Below, piece after piece: positions 29,511 through 37,280 of a stretch of DNA of 64,000 bases. The position numbers were made by a program, and so were the translations under genes. Source of the stretch: Pseudomonas sp. PDM14 (GTDB lineage: Bacteria; Pseudomonadota; Gammaproteobacteria; Pseudomonadales; Pseudomonadaceae); the NCBI RefSeq assembly GCF_014851905.1, contig NZ_JACVAQ010000001.1, positions 1,054,001 to 1,118,000 of the forward strand, in the 5' to 3' direction. Numbering within the stretch: the first letter of the stretch is position 1; each line of letters begins with the position of its first letter. Below the pieces are notes generated by a model. That model was not told where the DNA came from. It saw nothing but the letters and a program-made list of their open reading frames with translations, and searched no databases.

Positions 29511-30605
29511 ATGCGCCGCAGAGCTTTTCTCGGTCTGGGCAGCGCCGTTCTGGCTGCCAGTGCGCTGGGCGGCTGGAAGCTGGTCAGTCATGGTGAACAA
29601 CCGCTGCTGGTCTCGGCACGCGACGACGCCGACGGCAACCATTACGCCGTCGGTTATCGCCTCGACGGCAGCAAGGTGTTCGCCACCCAGGTGAAGGAAC
29701 GCTGCCACGACGTGGTGCCGCACCCGACGCTGCCAATGGCGGTGTTCGTCGGCCGTCGGCCGAGCCGCGAGAGCTACCTGATCGACACCCGCGACGGGCG
29801 CCTGCTGCAGACCCTGGCCTCGCCGGCGGATCGCCACTTCTATGGCCACGGCGTGTTCCACAAGGACGGCGAGTGGTTCTACAGCACCGACAATGACACC
29901 CGCGATGCCGGCCGCGGCGTACTGGGCGTGTACCGCTGGCAGGATGGCCAGCTGCAGCGCGTGGCCGAGCACTCGACCCACGGCATCGGTCCGCACCAGT
30001 TGCTGTGGATGCCTGACGGCGAAACCCTGGTGGTGGCCAACGGCGGCATCCGCACCGAAGCCGACAGCCGCGTGATGATGAACCTGAATGCCATGGAACC
30101 GAGCCTGGTGCTGATGCGCCGCGACGGCAGCCTGATCAGCAAGGAACAGCTGCCCGAGCAGATGAACAGCGTGCGTCACCTCGCCGTGGCCAGCGACGGC
30201 ACGGTGGTTTCCGGCCAGCAGTACGAAGGCGAGCCGACCGACGTGGTGCCGCTGCTGGCGATCAAACGTCCGGGGCAGCCGTTCCAGCACTTCCCGCTGG
30301 GCGATGCGCAGCGGCAGATGATGAACCAGTACACCGCCAGCCTGGCCGTGCACAGCGAGCTGCGCCTGCTGGCCCTGACCGCGCCGCGCGGCAATCGCTT
30401 CTTCATCTGGGACCTGGACAGCACCGAGCTGCTGCTGGATACGCCGCTGGCCGATTGCGCCGGCGTCGGCGCCACGCAGAACGGCTTCGTCGTCACCTCC
30501 GGCCAGGGGCGCTGCCGCCTGTACGACTGCCGCCACGGCAGCATCAGCGCCGAGGCGCTCGCCCTGCCGGCAGGGCTCTGGGACAACCACCTGCGCCTGG
30601 CCTGA
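29511..30605 (+). CDS. DUF1513 Tat-type periplasmic beta-propeller protein
   Basis: 364 residues, 3 bp after the imelysin-like gene. The N-terminus MRRRAFLGLGSAVLAASAL is a twin-arginine-like signal (RRRAFLG). The rest reads as beta-propeller repeats, with SRESYLIDTRDGRLLQTL, GVLGVYRWQDGQLQRV and GPHQLLWMPDGETLVVANGG. DUF1513 members accompany imelysin and di-heme genes in many proteobacteria; their biochemical role is unknown. A Tat signal suggests export in folded form, perhaps with a cofactor. Confidence 0.82.
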   Translation: MRRRAFLGLGSAVLAASALGGWKLVSHGEQPLLVSARDDADGNHYAVGYRLDGSKVFATQVKERCHDVVPHPTLPMAVFVGRRPSRESYLIDTRDGRLLQTLASPADRHFYGHGVFHKDGEWFYSTDNDTRDAGRGVLGVYRWQDGQLQRVAEHSTHGIGPHQLLWMPDGETLVVANGGIRTEADSRVMMNLNAMEPSLVLMRRDGSLISKEQLPEQMNSVRHLAVASDGTVVSGQQYEGEPTDVVPLLAIKRPGQPFQHFPLGDAQRQMMNQYTASLAVHSELRLLALTAPRGNRFFIWDLDSTELLLDTPLADCAGVGATQNGFVVTSGQGRCRLYDCRHGSISAEALALPAGLWDNHLRLA

Positions 30606-30632
30606 ATACCGACTAAAGGCAGATCGCCAGCA

Positions 30633-30663
30633 CTGTCGGGCCTGACTATACTCAGCCCGACAG
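30633..30663 (+). other. Hairpin after the iron cluster
   Basis: CTGTCGGG (30633-30640) pairs with CCCGACAG (30656-30663) and the pairing continues inside as CTGA/TCAG with one bulged C. No T tract follows, so this is a stable mRNA end or factor-assisted terminator rather than a classical intrinsic one. Confidence 0.5.
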
Positions 30664-30779
30664 CACGCTTGTCCGATTTATTACAGCGCTGTAACCGGAC
30701 CGTCATGTTCCGGGGATAGGGATATCCGCAGATCCGACGCTCAAGCGTCTGGCAGCATCCCTACCGAGGCCTTCCATCC

Positions 30780-32405
30780 ATGCTCCTGCAAAACTCACTG
30801 CGCGCGCAGATCCTCGCCCTGCTCGGCGGCAGCCTGGCGCTGATCCTGATCACCGCACTGATCTGCTTCAACTTTCTCTCCGGCGGCATGCAGAACTACC
30901 GCAGCCTGCTCGACGGCCCGCTGGAATCCGCGCGGCTGATCGACGCCGCCAACCTGGAGTTCAAGGTCCAGGTGCAGGAATGGAAGAACGTGCTGCTGCG
31001 GGGCAAGGACAGCGACAACCTCAGCCGCTACTGGAGCCAGTTCGAAGCCCAGGAACGCAAGGTGCAGGACACCCTCGGCCAGCTCGCCAGCCTCGCCGCG
31101 GACGATGCCGCGCTCAAGGGCCAGGTCGAGCGCCTGCGCAGCGAGCACCAGACCCTCGGCCAGAACTACCGCAAGGGCCGCGATGCCTTCGTTGCCGCCG
31201 GTGCCGATCCCGAAGCGGGCGATGCGGCGGTCAAGGGCATCGACCGCGCCGCCAGCGAGCAGATGAACAACCTGGTCAACCAGCTGCACGAGCAGGCCAA
31301 CAGCCAGGCCAAGCAGATCAACGCCGGCGCCGAACGCACGATCCTGCTCGGCACCCTGCTGATGCTCGGCGCCAGCGTGCTGGTCGGGCTGTTCAGCCTG
31401 TGGCTGGTCAACCGCAACCTGATCGCACCGATCACCAGCCTGATCGAGCACATCGCCCAGCTCAGCCAGGGCAACTTCGGTCAGCGCGTGGCCACCGACC
31501 GCCGCGACGAGCTCGGCCGCCTGGCCGTGGCCGCCAACACCCTGCGCGACTTCCTCGCCGACACCTTCACCCGCCTGAAGAGCAGCACCAGCCAGCTGGA
31601 CACCGCCAGCGGCGAGCTCAACGCCATCGCCACGCTGATGGCCCAGGGCACCCGCGAGCAGTTCTCGCGCACCGACCAGGTGGCCACGGCGATGCACGAG
31701 ATGTCCGCCACCGCCCAGGAAGTCGCCCGTCACGCCGCCGAAGCCGCACGCGCGGCCGACGAAGCCGACACCTCGGCGCAACAGGGCGAGAAAGTCATGC
31801 AGGCGACCATCCACACCATCACCGGCATTCGCGGCGAGATCGCCAATACCGCCGAGGTGATCCGCCGCCTGGAAGCCGACAGCGGGCGTATCGGCAAGGT
31901 CCTCGAAGTGATCCGCGGCATCGCCGAGCAGACCAACCTGCTGGCGCTCAACGCCGCCATCGAAGCCGCTCGCGCCGGTGAGCAGGGCCGCGGTTTCGCC
32001 GTGGTCGCCGACGAGGTGCGCACCCTCGCCCAGCGCACCGCCGAATCCACTGCCGAGATCCACCAGATCATCGACACCGTGCAGACCGGCGCGGTCAACG
32101 CCGTGCGCGCCATCGAGAACGGGCAGAACCGCAGCGAGGAAGGTGTCACCCAGGTGACCGCCGCCGGCGCCACCCTGCAGCGCATCACCAGCGCGGTAGA
32201 GGCGATCCGCGACATGAACCGGCAGATCGCCACGGCGGCCGAAGAACAGACCTCGGTGGCCGAGGACATCTCGCGCAACCTCACCGAGATCACCGCCATC
32301 GCCACCACCAACCAGGAGAACGTGCAGCGCACCGAAGGCGCCAGCCACGACCTGCACAACCTCTCCGCCGAGCTCAGCGAAGTCACCAGCCGCCTCAGCG
32401 CCTGA
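30780..32405 (+). CDS. Methyl-accepting chemotaxis protein
   Basis: 541 residues. TM1 is at about 11-33 and TM2 at about 187-208, enclosing a roughly 150-residue helical periplasmic sensor domain of four-helix-bundle type. A HAMP domain spans 209-262. The cytoplasmic signalling domain has the conserved hairpin tip near 383-402 (AEQTNLLALNAAIEAARAGE). There is no C-terminal NWETF-type pentapeptide for CheR/CheB binding. The ligand cannot be predicted. It stands alone between the iron cluster and the efflux pump. Confidence 0.95.
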   Translation: MLLQNSLRAQILALLGGSLALILITALICFNFLSGGMQNYRSLLDGPLESARLIDAANLEFKVQVQEWKNVLLRGKDSDNLSRYWSQFEAQERKVQDTLGQLASLAADDAALKGQVERLRSEHQTLGQNYRKGRDAFVAAGADPEAGDAAVKGIDRAASEQMNNLVNQLHEQANSQAKQINAGAERTILLGTLLMLGASVLVGLFSLWLVNRNLIAPITSLIEHIAQLSQGNFGQRVATDRRDELGRLAVAANTLRDFLADTFTRLKSSTSQLDTASGELNAIATLMAQGTREQFSRTDQVATAMHEMSATAQEVARHAAEAARAADEADTSAQQGEKVMQATIHTITGIRGEIANTAEVIRRLEADSGRIGKVLEVIRGIAEQTNLLALNAAIEAARAGEQGRGFAVVADEVRTLAQRTAESTAEIHQIIDTVQTGAVNAVRAIENGQNRSEEGVTQVTAAGATLQRITSAVEAIRDMNRQIATAAEEQTSVAEDISRNLTEITAIATTNQENVQRTEGASHDLHNLSAELSEVTSRLSA

Positions 32406-32415
32406 CCCCACCCAG

Positions 32416-32434
32416 CGGGCGCGCAATGCGCCCG
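32416..32434 (+). other. Hairpin after the chemoreceptor gene
   Basis: CGGGCGC (32416-32422) pairs with GCGCCCG (32428-32434), loop GCAAT. It lies 11 bp past the stop codon but has no T run, so it is at best a weak terminator. Confidence 0.4.
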
Positions 32435-32495
32435 TGGAGCGATTGCCGCGACAGTGCGTTGCGGCGATCAACCCTGGCAATCTCCTGCAAACCGC

Positions 32496-32530
32496 ACCTT
32501 TTTGACTTGCCTGACGAGTAGGTCTAAGGT
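32496..32530 (+). promoter_or_regulatory. Promoter and dyad operator of the mexVW-like pump
   Basis: A -35 TTGACT (32502-32507) and a -10 TAAGGT (32525-32530) are 17 bp apart. An imperfect dyad lies over them: ACCTT (32496-32500) with AAGGT (32526-32530), and inside it GACTTGC (32504-32510) with GTAGGTC (32518-32524). A symmetric site across the promoter suggests repressor or activator control by a regulator encoded elsewhere. Confidence 0.5.
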
Positions 32531-32582
32531 GCCCGTCTTGCCTATTCCCAGGCCCCTCTCTGCCCTGCCAAGGAACCGGAAT

Positions 32583-33737
32583 ATGTTGCTCCGCCGCATG
32601 TTGATCATGCTGGGCGTGGTCATCCTCGTGGTGCTCGCCCTCGCCGCCTACAAAGGCTTCTCGATCTACCAGCAAATCCAGATGTTCACCGCGCCGCAGC
32701 CGGCGATCAGCATCTCTGCGGCCAAGGCCGAATCGACCCCGTGGCAGAGCCGTTTGCCGGCCATCGGCACGCTCAAGGCGTTCCAGGGCGTCGACCTGAC
32801 CGTCGAAGTCGGCGGCACCGTGCGCGACGTGCTGTTCGAATCCGGGCAGAAGGTCAGCCTCAAGCAACCGCTGATCCAGATGGACAGCGATGTCGAGCAG
32901 GCCAGCCTGGCTACCGCCGAAGCCGAGCTGAGCCTGGCCCGCGTCGAGTTCGAGCGCGGCCGCAGCCTGGTCAACCGGCAGAGCATCTCGAAGAGCGAAT
33001 TCGACCGCCTCGCCTCGTCGCTGCAGAAGGCCAACGCCAGCGTTGCCCAGCTGCAGGCCATGCTGGCCAAGAAGCGCATCGTCGCGCCGTTCGCCGGCAC
33101 CATCGGCATTCGCCAGGTTGACGTCGGCGACTTCCTCTCCTCGGGCACCATCATCGCCACCCTGCAGGACCTGTCGAAGCTCTACGTCGACTTCTACGTG
33201 CCGGAACAGGCCGTGCCGCAACTGGCCATCGGCCAGCGCGTGCGCATCAACGTCGCGGCCTATAGCGGCGACGTGTTCGAGGGCGAGATCAGCGCACTCA
33301 ACCCCAAGGTCGATGACGCCACGCGCAACGTGCAGGTGCGCGCCATGCTGGAGAACCCGGACAACAAGCTGCTGCCGGGCATGTTCGCCAATCTGCAGAT
33401 CATCCTGCCGGGCGACGCGCCGCAGATCGTCGTGCCGGAAACCGCCATCACCTACACCCTCTACGGCAACTCGGTGTACGTGATCGGTGAGAAGAAAGGC
33501 GAGGACGGCCAGCTGCAGAAGGACGACAAGGGCGCGCCCTATCTGGTCGTCGAGCGCCGCTTCGTCGACACCGGCGAGCGCCGCGACGGCAAGGTCGTGG
33601 TCAGCAAGGGCCTCAAGGCCGGCGAACAGGTGGTCACCGCCGGCCAGCTGAAGCTGGACAACGGCGCCCACGTGAGCATCGCCGCAGACCCGGCCACGCC
33701 GGTCGAAGCGGACAATCAAGCCAGCGCCGGGCAGTAA
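32583..33737 (+). CDS. mexV: RND efflux membrane fusion protein, MexV-like
   Basis: 384 residues from the ATG at 32583. One N-terminal membrane segment (about 6-23) anchors the periplasmic adaptor. The lipoyl halves flank a helical hairpin (LIQMDSDVEQASLATAEAEL and SISKSEFDRLASSLQKANAS), followed by beta-barrel and membrane-proximal domains. It links the RND pump to an outer-membrane channel. Gene order with the pump downstream and ColRS beyond matches PAO1 mexVW (memory). No outer-membrane factor gene is nearby; MexVW is known to use OprM. The substrate range is not deducible. Confidence 0.85.
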   Translation: MLLRRMLIMLGVVILVVLALAAYKGFSIYQQIQMFTAPQPAISISAAKAESTPWQSRLPAIGTLKAFQGVDLTVEVGGTVRDVLFESGQKVSLKQPLIQMDSDVEQASLATAEAELSLARVEFERGRSLVNRQSISKSEFDRLASSLQKANASVAQLQAMLAKKRIVAPFAGTIGIRQVDVGDFLSSGTIIATLQDLSKLYVDFYVPEQAVPQLAIGQRVRINVAAYSGDVFEGEISALNPKVDDATRNVQVRAMLENPDNKLLPGMFANLQIILPGDAPQIVVPETAITYTLYGNSVYVIGEKKGEDGQLQKDDKGAPYLVVERRFVDTGERRDGKVVVSKGLKAGEQVVTAGQLKLDNGAHVSIAADPATPVEADNQASAGQ

Positions 33738-33762
33738 CTCGCCCGCCGCGAAGGACAGAAAT

Positions 33763-36700
33763 ATGGCTTTCACAGATCCTTTCATCCGTCGCCCGGTACT
33801 GGCGACCGTGGTCAGCCTGCTGATCGTGCTGCTCGGCTTCCAGGCCTTCAGCAAACTGGTGATCCGCCAGTACCCGCAGATGGAGAACGCCCTGATCACG
33901 GTGAGCACCGCCTACCCGGGCGCCAACGCCGAGACCATCCAGGGCTACATCACCCAGCCGCTGCAGCAGAGCCTGGCCAGCGCCGAAGGTATCGACTACA
34001 TGACCTCGGCCAGCCAGCAGAACGTGTCGATCATCTCGATCTACGCGCGCATCGGCGCCAACTCCGACCGCCTGTTCACCGAGCTGCTGGCCAAGGCCAA
34101 CGAGGTCAAGAACCAGCTGCCGCAGGATGCCGAAGACCCGGTGCTGTCCAAGGAAGCGGCCGACTCCTCGGCGCTGATGTACATCAGCTTCTATAGCAAC
34201 GAACTGTCCAACCCACAGATCACCGACTACCTGTCGCGGGTGATCCAGCCGAAGCTGGCGACCCTGCCGGGCATGGCCGAAGCCGAGATCCTCGGCAACC
34301 AGGTATTCGCCATGCGCCTGTGGCTGGACCCGGTGAAGATGGCCGCCTACGGCGTGACCGCCAGCGACATGAGCGAAGCAGTGCGCAAGTACAACTTCCT
34401 CTCCGCCGCCGGCCAGGTCAAAGGCGAGTATGTGGTCACCAGCATCAACGCCACCACCGACCTCAAGTCGCCGGAGGCCTTCGGTGCCATCCCGCTGAAG
34501 ACCGAGGGTGATCGTCGCGTGCTGGTACGCGACATCGCGCGGGTGGAAATGGGCGCGGAAAACTACGACTCGATCAGCTCGTTCGACGGCATTCCGTCGG
34601 TCTATATCGGCATCAAGGGCACGCCCAGCTCCAACCCGCTGGACGTGATCAAGCACGTGCGCGACGTGATGCCGGAGATCGAGGCGCAGCTGCCGCCCAA
34701 CCTCAAGGTGTCCATCGCCTACGACGCCACGCGCTTCATCCAGGCGTCCATCGACGAGGTGGTGAAGACCCTGTTCGAGGCGGTGCTGATCGTCGTGGTC
34801 GTGGTGTTCCTGTTCCTCGGCGCCTTCCGCTCGGTGCTGATCCCGGTGATCACCATCCCGCTGTCGATGATTGGCGTACTGTTCTTCATGCAGCTGATGG
34901 GCTACTCGATCAACCTGCTGACCCTGCTGGCGATGGTCCTGGCCATCGGCCTGGTGGTGGACGACGCCATCGTCGTGGTGGAGAACATCCACCGCCATAT
35001 CGAAGAGGGCAAGACGCCGTTCGATGCGGCCATCGAGGGCGCGCGGGAAATCGCCATCCCGGTGGTCTCGATGACCATCACCCTGGCCGCCGTGTACGCC
35101 CCAATCGGCTTCCTCGAGGGCCTCACCGGCGCGCTGTTCAAGGAGTTTGCCCTGACCCTGGCGGGCGCGGTGATCATCTCCGGCATCGTCGCCCTGACCC
35201 TGTCGCCGATGATGTGCTCGCGTCTGCTGCGCCACGAGGAAAACCCGTCCGGCCTGGCACACAAGCTCGACCAGATTTTCGACCGGCTCAAGCGCCGCTA
35301 CCAGAGCGCGCTGCACGGTACGCTCAACACGCGGCCGGTGGTGGTGGTGTTCGCCATCATCGTCATGTGCCTGATCCCGGTGCTGCTGAAGTTCAGCAAG
35401 AGCGAACTGGCCCCGGATGAAGACCAGGGCATCGTGTTCCTCATGGCGCAGTCGCCGCAGCCGACCAACCTGAACTACCTGAACCACTACACCGATCAGT
35501 TCGTGGAGATCTTCAAGTCCTTCCCCGAGTACTACTCCTCGTTCCAGATCAACGGTTTCGACGGCGTTCAGGCCGGTATCGGCGGCTTCCTGCTCAAGCC
35601 CTGGGACGAGCGCGAGCAGACCCAGATGGAGCTGCTGCCACAGGTGCAGAGCAAGCTCAACGAGATCCCCGGCCTGCAGATCTTCGGCTTCAACCTGCCG
35701 TCGCTGCCGGGTACCGGCGAGGGCCTGCCGTTCCAGTTCGTGATCAACACGCCGAACGACTACGAGTCGCTGCTGCAGGTGACCGAGCGGGTCAAGCAGC
35801 GCGCCATGGAGTCGGGCAAGTTCGCCTTCCTCAACGTCGACCTGGCCTTCGACAAGCCCGAGGTAGTAGTCGACATCGACCGCGCCAAGGCAGCGCAGAT
35901 GGGCGTATCCATGCAGGACCTGGGCAGCACCCTGGCGATCCTGCTCGGCGAGGGCGAGATCAACCGCTTCACCATCGACGGTCGCAGCTACAAGGTGATC
36001 GCCCAGGTCGAGCGCGAATACCGCGACAACCCGGGCTGGCTGAACAGCTACTACGTGAAGAGCGAAAGCGGGCAGATGGTGCCGCTGAGTACGCTGATCA
36101 CGGTCACCGACCGTGCCCGGCCGACCAAGCTCAAGCAGTTCCAGCAGCTCAACTCGGCCATCGTCGAGGGCGTGCCGATCGTCAGCATGGGCGAGGCGGT
36201 GGAGACCATCACCCAGATCGCCCGCGAGGAAGCGCCGCGCGGCTACGCCTTCGACTATGCCGGCGCCTCGCGCCAGTACATTCAGGAAGGCAGCGCGCTG
36301 TTCGTCACCTTCGCCCTGGCCCTGGCGATCATCTTCCTGGTGCTTGCGGCGCAGTTCGAGAGCTTCCGCGACCCGCTGGTGATCCTGGTGACGGTGCCGC
36401 TGTCGATCTGCGGCGCGCTGATCCCGATCTTCCTCGGCTTCTCGAGCATGAACATCTACACCCAGGTCGGCCTGGTGACGCTGATCGGTCTGATCAGCAA
36501 GCACGGTATCCTGATCGTCGAGTTCGCCAACCAGCTGCGCCGCGACAAGGGCCTGTCGGTGCGCGAGGCGATCGAGGAAGCCGCGTCGATCCGCCTGCGC
36601 CCGGTGCTGATGACCACCGCGGCGATGGTCTTCGGCATGGTGCCGCTGATCCTCGCCACCGGTGCGGGCGCGGTGAGCCGCTTCGACATCGGCCTGGTGA

Positions 36701-36816
36701 TCGCCACCGGCATGTCCATCGGCACGCTGTTCACCCTGTTCGTCCTGCCGTGCGTGTACACCCTGCTGGCCAAGCCGGATGCCCAACCGGCAGCCGCGCC
36801 GGCGCCCAGCCATTGA
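33763..36816 (+). CDS. mexW: RND multidrug efflux transporter, MexW-like
   Basis: 1,017 residues, the usual size of HAE1-type RND pumps. It opens MAFTDPFIRRPVLATVVSLL. Two large periplasmic porter loops alternate with twelve membrane segments. The proton-relay aspartates are in TM4 (GLVVDDAIVVVEN, about residues 396-408). TM10 region LIGLISKHGILIVEFANQL carries the conserved lysine. It lies 25 bp after mexV and is ended by a strong terminator at 36833-36864, so it is a two-gene operon. Confidence 0.93.
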   Translation: MAFTDPFIRRPVLATVVSLLIVLLGFQAFSKLVIRQYPQMENALITVSTAYPGANAETIQGYITQPLQQSLASAEGIDYMTSASQQNVSIISIYARIGANSDRLFTELLAKANEVKNQLPQDAEDPVLSKEAADSSALMYISFYSNELSNPQITDYLSRVIQPKLATLPGMAEAEILGNQVFAMRLWLDPVKMAAYGVTASDMSEAVRKYNFLSAAGQVKGEYVVTSINATTDLKSPEAFGAIPLKTEGDRRVLVRDIARVEMGAENYDSISSFDGIPSVYIGIKGTPSSNPLDVIKHVRDVMPEIEAQLPPNLKVSIAYDATRFIQASIDEVVKTLFEAVLIVVVVVFLFLGAFRSVLIPVITIPLSMIGVLFFMQLMGYSINLLTLLAMVLAIGLVVDDAIVVVENIHRHIEEGKTPFDAAIEGAREIAIPVVSMTITLAAVYAPIGFLEGLTGALFKEFALTLAGAVIISGIVALTLSPMMCSRLLRHEENPSGLAHKLDQIFDRLKRRYQSALHGTLNTRPVVVVFAIIVMCLIPVLLKFSKSELAPDEDQGIVFLMAQSPQPTNLNYLNHYTDQFVEIFKSFPEYYSSFQINGFDGVQAGIGGFLLKPWDEREQTQMELLPQVQSKLNEIPGLQIFGFNLPSLPGTGEGLPFQFVINTPNDYESLLQVTERVKQRAMESGKFAFLNVDLAFDKPEVVVDIDRAKAAQMGVSMQDLGSTLAILLGEGEINRFTIDGRSYKVIAQVEREYRDNPGWLNSYYVKSESGQMVPLSTLITVTDRARPTKLKQFQQLNSAIVEGVPIVSMGEAVETITQIAREEAPRGYAFDYAGASRQYIQEGSALFVTFALALAIIFLVLAAQFESFRDPLVILVTVPLSICGALIPIFLGFSSMNIYTQVGLVTLIGLISKHGILIVEFANQLRRDKGLSVREAIEEAASIRLRPVLMTTAAMVFGMVPLILATGAGAVSRFDIGLVIATGMSIGTLFTLFVLPCVYTLLAKPDAQPAAAPAPSH

Positions 36817-36832
36817 GGTAACCGACGCGCAC

Positions 36833-36864
36833 AAAAAAGCCCCGCGATTGCGGGGCTTTTTTTG
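36833..36864. terminator. Bidirectional terminator after mexW
   Basis: GCCCCGC/GCGGGGC with loop GATT, flanked by six A and seven T. It serves mexW (plus) and the converging small gene at 36874-37104 (minus). Confidence 0.9.
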
Positions 36865-36873
36865 GCGGCTGGT

Positions 36874-37104
36874 TCAGCGTTTGCTGTGCGTCATGCCGAA
36901 CATGAACAGCAGGAGGTCGGAGTTCGGGCGCAACTGCTCGGTCGGCTTGTTCTTCATCGCCAGGGGCTGCGGACAGTATTCGAAGGAACTGTGGCGGCTA
37001 TCGAGGATATCCGGGCTGGGTTCGCTCCACGCCGCGGCGGCCATGGCAGTCACCCCGAGCGCACCGACAAGGAATACACCTCGTGCAATTTCTAGCTTCA
37101 TCAC
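36874..37104 (-). CDS. Small secreted protein of unknown function (76 aa), possible ColR target
   Basis: 76 residues; MMKLEIARGVFLVGALGVTA starts a clear signal peptide with likely cleavage after about residue 25 (AAAAWSEP). The mature part is about 50 residues with a single Cys (FEYCPQPLAMKN) and a basic C-terminus (MTHSKR). I recognise no family. Support for coding comes from the signal peptide, its own terminator, and a long upstream region with a near-consensus ColR box at 37259-37274. It lies just downstream of colS on the same strand but 176 bp away, so it probably has its own promoter. The second Met may be the true start. Confidence 0.65.
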   Translation of the reverse strand: MMKLEIARGVFLVGALGVTAMAAAAWSEPSPDILDSRHSSFEYCPQPLAMKNKPTEQLRPNSDLLLFMFGMTHSKR

Positions 37105-37160
37105 CGCAACCCCTTGATAGCGCAGCCGACACTGGAAATACCCTAGATCACCGTGACGGT

Positions 37161-37197
37161 ACCGTTCGGGTAAAAAGACGAACGGTCACAGGTGACC
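37161..37197 (-). promoter_or_regulatory. Stacked inverted repeats upstream of the small secreted gene
   Basis: ACCGTTCG (37161-37168) pairs with CGAACGGT (37179-37186) across a 10-base loop that reads TCTTTTTACC on the minus strand. It runs directly into a second palindrome, GGTCACAGGTGACC (37184-37197). Both lie 57-93 bp before the small gene. They may be operators, or the first may be a colS terminator, since its loop rather than its tail is T-rich. Confidence 0.4.
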
Positions 37198-37258
37198 GCT
37201 GTCTACATGGCTCGCGCACCAGTGGTCGCCAAGCTGCAAGGAAGCTAACCAGCCATTT

Positions 37259-37274
37259 GTGAAGAAGATGTGAA
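37259..37274 (-). promoter_or_regulatory. Candidate ColR binding site
   Basis: The minus strand reads TTCACATCTTCTTCAC. The ColR motif from P. putida, as I remember it, is YYNASNNYTTTTTCAC; this site differs at one position. It lies between the colS stop and the small secreted gene, about 155 bp upstream of the latter. Confidence 0.45.
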
Positions 37275-37280
37275 AGCCTC

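Noticed and set aside
30795..36834. Very long open frames (over 1,000 codons) on the minus strand opposite the chemoreceptor and mexVW genes
   Set aside because: They are mirror images of high-GC genes on the plus strand, with His/Asp/Val/Gln-rich composition, no recognisable domains and no ribosome binding sites.
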